Source: Streptomyces rhizosphaerihabitans
Lineage (GTDB): Bacteria; Actinomycetota; Actinomycetes; Streptomycetales; Streptomycetaceae
NCBI RefSeq assembly: GCF_025399795.1
Contig: NZ_JAODTZ010000013.1
Location: forward strand, 1-64,000
Reading direction: 5' to 3'
Length of the DNA: 64,000 bases
Part shown: piece after piece, positions 35,601 through 44,110 of the stretch
How positions within the stretch are numbered: position 1 is the first letter of the stretch
Layout of the letters: the number at the start of each line of letters is the position of its first letter
Translations under genes and position numbers: made by a program
The notes under the pieces: model-generated
Seen by the model: the letters and a program-made list of their open reading frames with translations, nothing else
What the model was told of the DNA's origin: nothing
The model's database searches: none

Positions 35601-35769
35601 GCTCAGAAAGCCGGCGGGGAACGAGGACCTTTCCGCGCTCCGGGCCTTGCTGCCGAATCTGCGGACGGTCAATTTCGTCCTCAATTCGGACACCGGCAGC
35701 GCTCCGGAAGAACTCTCGAGGCAATTGCCGGGCGAACACACGACGACCACGACCCACAACGTTCTGTGA
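32638..35769 (+). CDS. NACHT NTPase with leucine-rich repeats (bacterial NLR-like)
   Basis: This 1043-aa STAND protein has three parts. Residues 1-260 are a helical N-terminal domain (MDPVTVGTRLASSVAAPLV, FFTQRSAFVPRTLVEQSRRQ) like those in front of actinobacterial NACHT proteins. The NACHT ATPase has Walker A GVAGSGKTTL (K279), Walker B LLLVDGLDEIP (D352, D355, E356), sensor 1 WLVTSRPSA and winged-helix/helical parts to about 700 (TNPLMCGLICAL, FVHRTFQDYLGAKAAVE). The last 230 residues hold irregular leucine-rich repeats (VTHLALRHNSRLRDLDFL, LEQLNLDQCPRVDDLAPL, LRELRIHRAALASL). Some bacterial NACHT proteins protect against phage; a role here is inference. ATG 32638 has GGGGGATC upstream. A 19-bp-stem terminator follows, so it is a lone gene. 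Confidence 0.92.
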   Translation: MDPVTVGTRLASSVAAPLVRKLFVAEGPGAGLVDKPVRISALVSFRGEKQAVGEKDLASLSATLVGRALRGGERPFSADEEPAVVHALAATLHALGDLTMTDVQAVELGHRALARRLREAGGNPDRDLSYDAALFYEGLLDTACLHILHFFTQRSAFVPRTLVEQSRRQRELIAKVDELIARTPMTGGTDQAFEQRYLAHLATRHSHLTIYGIDLVNSPERWPLDAAYLSLQALRPVEDEETASSDGVRIAAAAASLPAEQALSEQDLVLLRGVAGSGKTTLVQWLAVTAARGERGDRIPFVLPLRTLVRRPEGLPAPDAFLSAVRLPFHATQPHGWTDRVLGHGRGLLLVDGLDEIPERDRQHTRSWLRELLDAYPGNQWLVTSRPSAVREDWLAPDGFTELVLSPMTGDDVAAFIRRWHAAARLDDPDTDRLDGYERSLLDAVRTKPDLGRLATNPLMCGLICALHRDRRGYLPHGRQELYEAALSMLLSRRDEERDMFVRGSGHDGIRLTELPQIQLLQRLAYWLIRNSRAEMDRDRAERIVADVLPSLPAAAQQGDAAQILRHLLVRSGLLREPALGTVEFVHRTFQDYLGAKAAVEDGDFGLLVRNAGESQWADVVRMAVAHARPRERAELLGSMTGAAARLDGPSATRVRLLALASLEHATQLAPEVRAAVEGDAAALIPPRTSEEARALAEAGPLVLELLPGPEGLTEAEAHGVVVTASLIGTDAAIPVLARFRSHPARSVRAQLAWGWHRFDTERYASEIIARLDPAGLYFTAHSTAQLHVLRDLGGRPRLQIVGDIDSAELRSCLPSDQVTHLALRHNSRLRDLDFLTAQGQLEQLNLDQCPRVDDLAPLWELPLQRLFLPSASGRPPAPDGLAGLTSLRELNVGHRLTGRSLSESLPLNAPLEVICFGLDVLRDTGMRGLSHWQSLHTLWLSRVPGELTPDDWSEAAALPELRELRIHRAALASLASAPPLPAVEHLELRKPAGNEDLSALRALLPNLRTVNFVLNSDTGSAPEELSRQLPGEHTTTTTHNVL

Positions 35770-35799
35770 CTTCTCCCGGCTCCTCCCCTGCTCTCCAGA

Positions 35800-35843
35800 A
35801 AAAGGGGCTGCCCCGGGACCGAAGTCCCGGGGCAGCCCCTTTT
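35800..35843. terminator. Strong terminator between the NACHT gene and clpC
   Basis: A 19-bp perfect stem pairs 35800-35818 (AAAAGGGGCTGCCCCGGGA) with 35825-35843 around a 6-nt loop. The arms begin with A-run and end with T-run, so it is a symmetrical terminator for two convergent genes. Confidence 0.92.
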
Positions 35844-35859
35844 CAGGCGGACCCGGAGG

Positions 35860-38385
<2,526 letters not shown>

Positions 38386-38815
38386 CGTTAATCGCTCCTC
38401 AGAGCGGTCAGGCAGTAAGGGGACGCTCCCCTCCCTGTCCTTCCGCAGCTTAGTCCCGCAAGCGGGGACCGCTCATTCCAACTGCCGACACCGTCCTTGG
38501 CCTCCTGACCCCGAACGCCGACATCTGCTCCAACCTGATGGTGCGAGACGATGTTCCCGCAGGCCAGGCAGATACCCTCTCCCGCTGTACGCCGATGGCG
38601 AACGTGAGATGCCCGAGCCGTGCGTGTCGCCTCTCCCACTAGGGATGTCTTACCCGTACGCACTGACACTCCATGCCGCGCGCACCGGTTCCCTCCGCTA
38701 CGGGCGAACATCCATGCCCGGCGGAACGCTCCCGCACGCTCCTTTTCCCGGAACTCTGTGCGTTCACGGAAACGCCCAGCGTAACTCCAGGGGTCTTGTG
38801 GCGGTTGCTCCTTGC
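38386..38815. other. Gene-free region upstream of clpC, divergent from the SCO3374-like gene
   Basis: This 430-bp spacer carries the control regions of two divergent genes. A ClgR-type box is at 38587-38603. A hairpin-like CCCGCAAGCGGG (38455-38466) lies near the clpC side. Open frames crossing it on the plus strand have no start signal or recognisable similarity, so no gene is called. Confidence 0.55.
38587..38603. promoter_or_regulatory. ClgR-type operator upstream of clpC
   Basis: On the minus strand GTTCGC-CATCG-GCGTAC fits the ClgR box (GTTCGC-N5-GCGAAC) with one mismatch in the second half-site. ClgR activates clp and lon genes in Streptomyces and other actinobacteria. It is 202 bp from the clpC start codon. 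Confidence 0.65.
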
Positions 38816-39652
38816 ATGGTTCCCACCGTCCCTGTCCCTCGCCGGCCGTTCGATCCGGGTGATCCGGTCGATCCGGTGCACCAGTGGTACGAGAACGAAC
38901 TGGGCTGGGCAGCAGTGCCCGGGTCGCCGGTACGGCTCGTCACGGGACTGCGCTTCGACGTCCTGGAGGTGCCGGCGGAGGCGGGATTCGCGGCGCTGCG
39001 GCATCTGGGGCCCGCTTCTCCGGTGGCGCTGCAGGGGGAGCGGATGCGGCTGCTGGTGGCCGCGGGGAGCGCGGAGGAGCTGCCGGGGCTGCTCGACTGG
39101 CTGGAGTGGGGCTCTCTCGCGCTGGATCTCACGGCGATCGGCGCGGACGGAAGCATCGATGCTCCGCCGCCGCCGGATCTCAGCGTCTCGGTGGCGCCGG
39201 AGCGCGGTACTGCGGCGTCGGCGCAGGGCTGCGGAGCTGTCTCCACGGCGCCGGACTTCGGGGCTCCGGCGTCGCCGGATTCCCGTGCTCCGCTGCCGGC
39301 CGGGCGTGAGGACCGGCCCGGAGCCCGTCCCGAGGACCACCCGCAAGCCCGTCCCGCGGACCGGCTGCCGACCGGTCCAAAAACGCAGAGGGGCCCGCGA
39401 GGGGCCGCCCGCTGGCTGCGACCCCCGGAGCCCGGCCGCGAGGTGGAGCCGGCGTTGCCGACGCTGTCGGCGCTGGGCGGCGGGGGCGTCGGCGGGGGCG
39501 TTGGGGGCGCCCCCGATCTCGTACGACTGGTGCAGACGATGGCGACACAATGTCACCGGGTAAGGCTGCGGCAAGCGTGCGCTCAGCCGTTGGCCTTCTC
39601 GTATTCCTCGCGAATGGTCGCGGGAACGCGGCCGCGGTCGTTGACCTCGTAG
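38816..39652 (+). CDS. SCO3374-family protein, Pro-rich, unknown function
   Basis: This protein of about 278 aa matches in order and composition the Streptomyces SCO3374 family, found between clpC and lsr2. The first 110 residues are folded-looking (VHQWYENELGWAAVPGSPVR, FDVLEVPAEAGFAALRHLG, LPGLLDWLEWGSLALDLTA), which resembles the N-terminal part of actinobacterial bifunctional primase/polymerase-like proteins. A long Pro/Ala/Arg-rich stretch follows. The last 24 codons (39583-39652) lie opposite the 3' end of lsr2, a 70-bp convergent overlap. ATG 38816 begins the conserved segment; no good ribosome-binding site is seen. Confidence 0.72.
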   Translation: MVPTVPVPRRPFDPGDPVDPVHQWYENELGWAAVPGSPVRLVTGLRFDVLEVPAEAGFAALRHLGPASPVALQGERMRLLVAAGSAEELPGLLDWLEWGSLALDLTAIGADGSIDAPPPPDLSVSVAPERGTAASAQGCGAVSTAPDFGAPASPDSRAPLPAGREDRPGARPEDHPQARPADRLPTGPKTQRGPRGAARWLRPPEPGREVEPALPTLSALGGGGVGGGVGGAPDLVRLVQTMATQCHRVRLRQACAQPLAFSYSSRMVAGTRPRSLTS

Positions 39653-39918
39653 CCGTTCTCCTTGGCCCAGGCGCGGATCAGCGCGGTGTCCTGGCTGCCA
39701 CCGGAAGCGGCGCGGGCCTTTCCGCGTCCACCCGAGGCACGGCCTCCGGTACGACGGCCACCCTTCACGTAGGGGTCGAGAAGGCCACGGAGCTTGTCCG
39801 CATTGGCGGTCGTGAGATCGATTTCGTACGTCTTGCCGTCCAACGCGAACGTCACGCTCTCGTCCGCCTCGCCACCGTCGAGGTCGTCGACAAGAAGGAC
39901 CTGAACCTTCTGTGCCAC
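39583..39918 (-). CDS. lsr2: Nucleoid-associated xenogeneic silencer Lsr2
   Basis: This 111-aa H-NS-like protein coats AT-rich DNA and silences transferred genes and many antibiotic clusters. The N-terminal dimerisation domain is AQKVQVLLVDDLDGGEADES; the C-terminal DNA-binding domain ends with the AT-hook-like RGR in NDRGRVPATI. The start is GTG 39918, with AAGGA 6 nt upstream; the ATG five codons earlier at 39933 overlaps the ribosome-binding site and is unlikely. Length (111 aa) fits S. coelicolor Lsr2. Its promoter carries a perfect palindrome. Confidence 0.96.
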   Translation of the reverse strand: MAQKVQVLLVDDLDGGEADESVTFALDGKTYEIDLTTANADKLRGLLDPYVKGGRRTGGRASGGRGKARAASGGSQDTALIRAWAKENGYEVNDRGRVPATIREEYEKANG

Positions 39919-39990
39919 CGGATTTCCTTTCATCGATAACTTCAGGGCAAGGAGGGTCCGCGGCGTCCGCCGTTTCGCCGTCCCTTGTTA

Positions 39991-40020
39991 TATGCAGTAC
40001 TGCAGTACGTCGGAAAGCAA
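39991..40020 (-). promoter_or_regulatory. lsr2 promoter with a palindrome in the spacer
   Basis: On the minus strand TTGCTT (plus 40015-40020), 18 nt and TGCATA (39991-39996) give a likely promoter about 75 bp upstream of the GTG. The perfect 12-bp palindrome GTACTGCAGTAC (39997-40008) lies entirely in the spacer, and an overlapping GCAGTACTGC (39994-40003) is also palindromic. The TTGTTATATGC stretch next to it is AT-rich, so self-binding by Lsr2 is also possible. Confidence 0.5.
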
Positions 40021-40145
40021 ACCGCTTTTGCTGGAAAAACACAAACCCCTGGCGCAGACTCACTGGACACTGCCCGCCCGGAAACGTGCGCGTTTCGGAC
40101 ATAGGGAACGTGGGCAGCGCACTCCGCCGGAATAGCCGGCCGCGA

Positions 40146-40721
40146 TCACAGATGCAGAAGCATCCGGCTGTTGCCCAAGGTGTTCGGTTTCACTCGTTCG
40201 AGACCGAGGAACTCTGCCACGCCCTCGTCATAGGAACGCAGGAGCTCGGCGTACACATCGGTGTCGACGGGTGTCTCACCGATCTCCACGAAGCCGTGCT
40301 TCGCGAAGAAGGCGACTTCGAAGGTCAGACAGAAAACCCGTCGAACGCCGAGCCAGCGCGCGGTCTGCAGCAACTTCTCCAGCAACTGATGCCCGACGCC
40401 CAGACCCTTGACCGCGGGGTTCACCGCGAGAGTACGGACTTCCGCGAGGTCTTCCCACATCACGTGCAGGGCGCCGCAGCCGACCACCTCAGTAGTTGAG
40501 CCCGCGTCGCGTTCCGCGACCCAGAACTCCTGGATGTCCTCGTAAAGGGTGACCGTGGGTTTGTCGAGCAGGATACGGCGGCGCACGTTCGCGTCAAGGA
40601 GTCCGCGTACGGCCGCGACATCACTGGTCCTGGCCCGCCGGACGGTGACGGCTTTCGCGGTGACTTGGGGATCCTGTGCCGGAAGCTCTGCCGGAACCTC
40701 CGCGGGACGCTCTGCTGGCAT
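40146..40721 (-). CDS. GNAT acetyltransferase, ArgA-like (N-acetylglutamate synthase)
   Basis: This 191-aa protein is a single GNAT domain with a 25-residue Pro/Ala N-terminus. VTVRRARTSDVAAVRGLLD starts the fold, VRTLAVNPAVKGLGVGHQLL is the acetyl-CoA-binding motif, and RRVFCLTFEVAFFAKHGFVE follows. These phrases match the short, stand-alone ArgA class of actinobacteria (for example Rv2747 of M. tuberculosis), which acetylates glutamate in arginine synthesis. Nine nt separate it from the upstream BlaI-type gene, so they form an operon. Substrate is inferred from resemblance. Confidence 0.85.
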   Translation of the reverse strand: MPAERPAEVPAELPAQDPQVTAKAVTVRRARTSDVAAVRGLLDANVRRRILLDKPTVTLYEDIQEFWVAERDAGSTTEVVGCGALHVMWEDLAEVRTLAVNPAVKGLGVGHQLLEKLLQTARWLGVRRVFCLTFEVAFFAKHGFVEIGETPVDTDVYAELLRSYDEGVAEFLGLERVKPNTLGNSRMLLHL

Positions 40722-40730
40722 GAGCGGACG

Positions 40731-41183
40731 CTATCGCCCGGAGGCGTCCCCGTCGGCGGCGGGGTTCTCCTCGGAGGGCTCGGGCACCGGTGGCCTTTCG
40801 GCGGCTTCGGAAGCTTGTGGTTCGGGCCCTTGCACCATCCGTACGGCATCCCTGAGCGCGACCCGCTGTTCCTCGCTCATCATCCCGAAGAACGCGACGA
40901 GAGCGGCCGCCGGGTTGTCGCTCTGCGACCAGGCGTCGTTCATCAGCGCCGCCGAGTAGGCGGCCCGCGTGGAGACGGCCTCATATCGATAGGCCCGGCC
41001 TTCCGCCTCGCGGCGCACCCAGCCCTTCTGATGGAGATTGTCCAAAACGGTCATCACCGTGGTGTAGGCGATGGTCCGTTCCTGTTGAAGGTCTTCCAGG
41101 ACTTCCCGAACGGTCACCGGGCGGTTCCACTTCCACACCCGCGTCATGACCGCGTCTTCGAGTTCTCCCAATGGGCGAGGCAC
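40731..41183 (-). CDS. BlaI/MecI-family transcriptional repressor
   Basis: This 150-aa protein has a winged helix of BlaI type: PRPLGELEDAVMTRVWKWNR, VTVREVLEDLQQERTIAYTT, VMTVLDNLHQKGWVRREAEG. The C-terminal part has an acidic, Pro/Glu-rich tail of about 35 residues. No BlaR1-type metallopeptidase sensor is next to it, so how it is released from DNA is not clear. GTG 41183 starts the conserved region. It is followed at once by the ArgA-like gene. A terminator upstream isolates it from the preceding small gene. Confidence 0.9.
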   Translation of the reverse strand: MPRPLGELEDAVMTRVWKWNRPVTVREVLEDLQQERTIAYTTVMTVLDNLHQKGWVRREAEGRAYRYEAVSTRAAYSAALMNDAWSQSDNPAAALVAFFGMMSEEQRVALRDAVRMVQGPEPQASEAAERPPVPEPSEENPAADGDASGR

Positions 41184-41213
41184 AGTTCAGAACAATAGTG
41201 GGAGATGGTCAAC

Positions 41214-41264
41214 AAAAAGGGCGTACGACTCGAAGAACGTATGAAACGTCCGAGTCGTACGCCC
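41214..41264 (-). terminator. Terminator of the small membrane protein gene
   Basis: A 14-bp perfect stem (GGGCGTACGACTCG, 41219-41232, with its complement at 41251-41264) closes an 18-nt loop. Read on the minus strand it is followed by TTTTT (plus 41214-41218), a textbook intrinsic terminator. Confidence 0.9.
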
Positions 41265-41340
41265 GTGACAACGCGGTGCGGTGCGGGACGGCCGCAGCCG
41301 AAGGGTGCTCGGCGGAACCGCGCGCGAGGCCTCCCGGGGC

Positions 41341-41526
41341 TCAGGCCCCGGCGTCCTTGGGGGCCTGAGCCTGCTGGGCGGCCTCCACGCGCGCGAGGGC
41401 GGCGTCGACGACACCGTCCTCCTTGGCCTTGTTGGCCCCGCCCTGACTCTTCACGATCGTCACGATGAGCCCGATGAAGAACACGGCCATCACTACGGGG
41501 GGCACGAGCGCGGAGACGTAGTCCAT
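41341..41526 (-). CDS. Small single-pass membrane protein (61 aa)
   Basis: MDYVSALVPPVVMAVFFIGL opens a 61-aa protein with one helix (VVMAVFFIGLIVTIV, residues about 11-25), then a short basic and an Ala/Gln-rich tail predicted to be helical. I do not recognise the family beyond conserved small Streptomyces membrane proteins. It is 13 bp downstream of the gene at 41540-42166 and ends at a clear terminator, so the two form an operon. No strong ribosome-binding site is visible. Confidence 0.75.
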   Translation of the reverse strand: MDYVSALVPPVVMAVFFIGLIVTIVKSQGGANKAKEDGVVDAALARVEAAQQAQAPKDAGA

Positions 41527-41539
41527 GGCTCCAGAGTAG

Positions 41540-42166
41540 CTAGCCCGCCGCGAGTTGCTGCGGCGGGTTCGCCGGAGGCGGCCCGGGCTTGCGCCTCGGC
41601 GGGAAGACCTCGCCCGGGGTGGGGACGGGGCGGTCCGGACGCGGTGTCCCGGCCGGCGGCTGGGACTGCGGTTTCGGCTCGGGCTTCTTGGCCGGCTCGT
41701 CGGCGGCGCGGCCTCCGGGCAGGGCCAGCAGCCGGGTGCGGGACGACGGGACCGAGGCGACCGCGCGGCCCGCGAGCCGGGCGCGCACGTCCTGCTCGGC
41801 GAGGACCCGGCAGCGGTCCAGGAGGGCCGCCGCGGTGGGGTTGCCGCGCAGCGCGCGGAGTGCGGCGAGGTCGTCGGGGTTCGGCCGGTACCCGGAGGTG
41901 AGGACCTCCTCCAGGAGGACGAGATAGCCGGCGGCGGTGCCCGGCAACGCGGCCCGGTAGCGGGCGAGGTCGTCCAGCAGGAAGGTCCGGAGCCTGGCTC
42001 CCTCGCAGGCCGCCTCGTCGACCGACTCGGCGAGGCGGAGGCAGTCCTGGACGTCCTCGGCCGAGACGGGACTGGGGTGCAGGGCGAGGGCGAGGGCACG
42101 ACGGAGCACACGCAGCTCCTCCGCACCGAACGCCATGCCGCCGTGGGATCCGTAGGGAGTGGGCAT
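41540..42166 (-). CDS. Conserved protein with Pro-rich tail, unknown function
   Basis: This protein of about 208 aa begins MPTPYGSHGGMAFGAEELRV. The first 140 residues are helical and Leu/Ala/Arg-rich (LRVLRRALALALHPSP, AVASVPSSRTRLLALPGG), and the last 60 are Pro/Lys-rich. I do not recognise a known domain. ATG 42166 is preferred over GTG 42184 on likely family start, but neither has a strong ribosome-binding site. It is followed by the small membrane protein gene. Confidence 0.72.
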   Translation of the reverse strand: MPTPYGSHGGMAFGAEELRVLRRALALALHPSPVSAEDVQDCLRLAESVDEAACEGARLRTFLLDDLARYRAALPGTAAGYLVLLEEVLTSGYRPNPDDLAALRALRGNPTAAALLDRCRVLAEQDVRARLAGRAVASVPSSRTRLLALPGGRAADEPAKKPEPKPQSQPPAGTPRPDRPVPTPGEVFPPRRKPGPPPANPPQQLAAG

Positions 42167-42305
42167 GAAAGTGACGATACGCACCGAATGCGAAGAATCA
42201 GACGAATATACTTCTTGCGGCGTGGCACGGGCCCGCCATTCGGACCACGGAGGTCCGCACGGCAGGCCCGGCGGGGGCAGGGGTCACGTCACGGGACCCC
42301 GGCGC

Positions 42306-43943
42306 TCAGCGTGCCGCTCGGCGGCGCAGGCCGAGGAACAGGCCACCGCCGAGAAGCAGGGCCGACGCCGACGCCGCGGCCGCGAGCGTCACCGAGTCCA
42401 TGCCCGTCTCGGCCAGCTCCCCCTGCCCGGCGTCGACGCCGGTGCCGCCGGAGCCCTGCGCGCTGGGCGTATCGCCGGGGCCCTCGGTGCCGCCCGCGCC
42501 ATCACTGCCCGAACCCCGGCCCGATGCGCTGACAACGATGGACGCGGTGTTGTTGCTCTGGTGGGGGTCGCTCCACAGCACCTCGACGCGGCCCGGCTTC
42601 AGAGCGGCCGGATCGACCACGCGCAGTCCGAACGTCCAGGACGTCCGCTGGCCCGGGTCGATCCAGAAGTCCTGCTCGGTGTTCATGACGCAGTCGTAGT
42701 AGACGGCGTCGTGCTTGTCCGTGAACTTGTGACAGTGCTCGGGAACGGTGGCGGCCTCCGTCCCGGCCGGGAGATAGACATGCGTCTGGTACGGCGGGTC
42801 CTCGCCCGGCTCGCTGCCGTTCCACGGCTGCATCCCGGCGGGACCGTTGTTGCGTACACCGACCGTGGCCGTCACCGGCTCCCCGGCCGTCCTCTGCCGC
42901 ACGGTGGTCCCCAGGGCCTGGATGTCCGCGGTGTTGTCGACGGAGAATCGGGTGTAGTCCCCGTTGCTGCTCTGCGGCACACCCGGCGGTGCGGAGGCCG
43001 GGCGCGGCGTCAGCTTCAGCTCAGCGCCGGCTCCGCGGTGGTAGCCGTCCTGCCCACCCAACCGCATGTCAGGCACGTAGTGGACGGCAAGCTCACCGGA
43101 GAGCACCGCCGAGTCGACCGTCATCGAGCCCAGATCCACATCGTAGGAACCGCTCACGTCGGCCGGGCCCTTGACCACACAGTGCGCCAGGCCGCTCCCA
43201 TGGGTGGAGTCGCCCCAGGCACGGTATTCGCAGTTGTTGAACTCCTGGCCGGGCGTCACGCCTTCGTACCGGACGGAAAAGCCCACACTCTCCTGCGGAG
43301 TGGCACCGTGGTTCGTGAACCCGCCCATCACCTTCAGGGAGGTTCCCGGCTTCACCTTCTCGCTGGCGGGCGTGCGCTCCAGCCGGTCGAGAACCACGCC
43401 CGCGTCGGGAACCGTCACCTTGATCGTCCGGGTCGCGAGCTGGACCCCGTGCGACTCGACGGTCATACGGATCTCGCCCGAGGCACCGACCACCGCGCCC
43501 TTCGCGCGCCGCAGCCCGAGGTCGTACGAGGCGGACCCGCCGGGCTCGAGCGACTCCTTGCCCGTCGTGCAGACCAGGACGCGGTCCGCCTGCTCCGGGC
43601 AGCCCGTCACATCGGCGACACCCGTGAGCGACGTGGTGTCGAGGGTGAGCGTGTAGGAGTCGACCGTCGTCGTTCCCTTGTTGCGCACGCCCGCGTACAG
43701 ACCCTCGGAATTCTGATCGTCGTACGGATATGCCTTCGCGTCCGTCGGGCTCACCAGCACGACGCCGGTGCCGGCGGGCACCGACGCCCCCGCCGCCGGC
43801 CCGCCGCCCCTCACCGCGTCCCCGTTCGCGGCCGCCGGTCCGGTCGACGCGCCCGTCAGCACCGTCGCCACGACGAGGGCGCACACGGCCGGCCACGCGA
43901 ACCCCGCGCCGGCCGTTCCGGCGCGTACCGGAATCGATCTCAT
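42306..43943 (-). CDS. Sortase-E-type surface protein (LAETG), paralogue 1
   Basis: This 545-aa protein has a signal peptide (core FAWPAVCALVVATVLTGAS, cleavage near GPAAANG) and a C-terminal LAETG (510-514), then a hydrophobic helix (TLAAAASASALLLGGGLFLG) and RRRAAR. This is the sorting signal of class E sortases in Streptomyces (LAXTG). The body is beta-rich, likely Ig-like (DUF11-like VRNKGTTTVDSYTLTLD, VRNNGPAGMQP), with several cysteines. A Gly/Ser/Asp linker precedes the motif. Ligand is unknown. RBS GAGGGAG lies 6 nt before the ATG. The next gene upstream is a clear paralogue. Confidence 0.85.
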   Translation of the reverse strand: MRSIPVRAGTAGAGFAWPAVCALVVATVLTGASTGPAAANGDAVRGGGPAAGASVPAGTGVVLVSPTDAKAYPYDDQNSEGLYAGVRNKGTTTVDSYTLTLDTTSLTGVADVTGCPEQADRVLVCTTGKESLEPGGSASYDLGLRRAKGAVVGASGEIRMTVESHGVQLATRTIKVTVPDAGVVLDRLERTPASEKVKPGTSLKVMGGFTNHGATPQESVGFSVRYEGVTPGQEFNNCEYRAWGDSTHGSGLAHCVVKGPADVSGSYDVDLGSMTVDSAVLSGELAVHYVPDMRLGGQDGYHRGAGAELKLTPRPASAPPGVPQSSNGDYTRFSVDNTADIQALGTTVRQRTAGEPVTATVGVRNNGPAGMQPWNGSEPGEDPPYQTHVYLPAGTEAATVPEHCHKFTDKHDAVYYDCVMNTEQDFWIDPGQRTSWTFGLRVVDPAALKPGRVEVLWSDPHQSNNTASIVVSASGRGSGSDGAGGTEGPGDTPSAQGSGGTGVDAGQGELAETGMDSVTLAAAASASALLLGGGLFLGLRRRAAR

Positions 43944-44018
43944 GGAGACTCCCTCGGTGGCTCACGGCACCGGGAGACCCCCGGTGATGCCGCCCGGGAC
44001 GACCCCGGACGCCGCCGA

Positions 44019-44032
44019 AAGGTTGTACGAAC
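44019..44032 (-). promoter_or_regulatory. Shared upstream element of the LAXTG genes (copy 1)
   Basis: GTTCGTACAACCTT on the minus strand lies 76 bp upstream of paralogue 1. The same element (one base different) lies 74 bp upstream of paralogue 2. It may be a promoter or a regulator site. Confidence 0.5.
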
Positions 44033-44110
44033 CCCGCATCACCACAAGCAGCTCCACACGTGTCGTGCCCGCCGCAGGTCCGCGGCGGGCACGACAGAGG
44101 ACACTGATGC

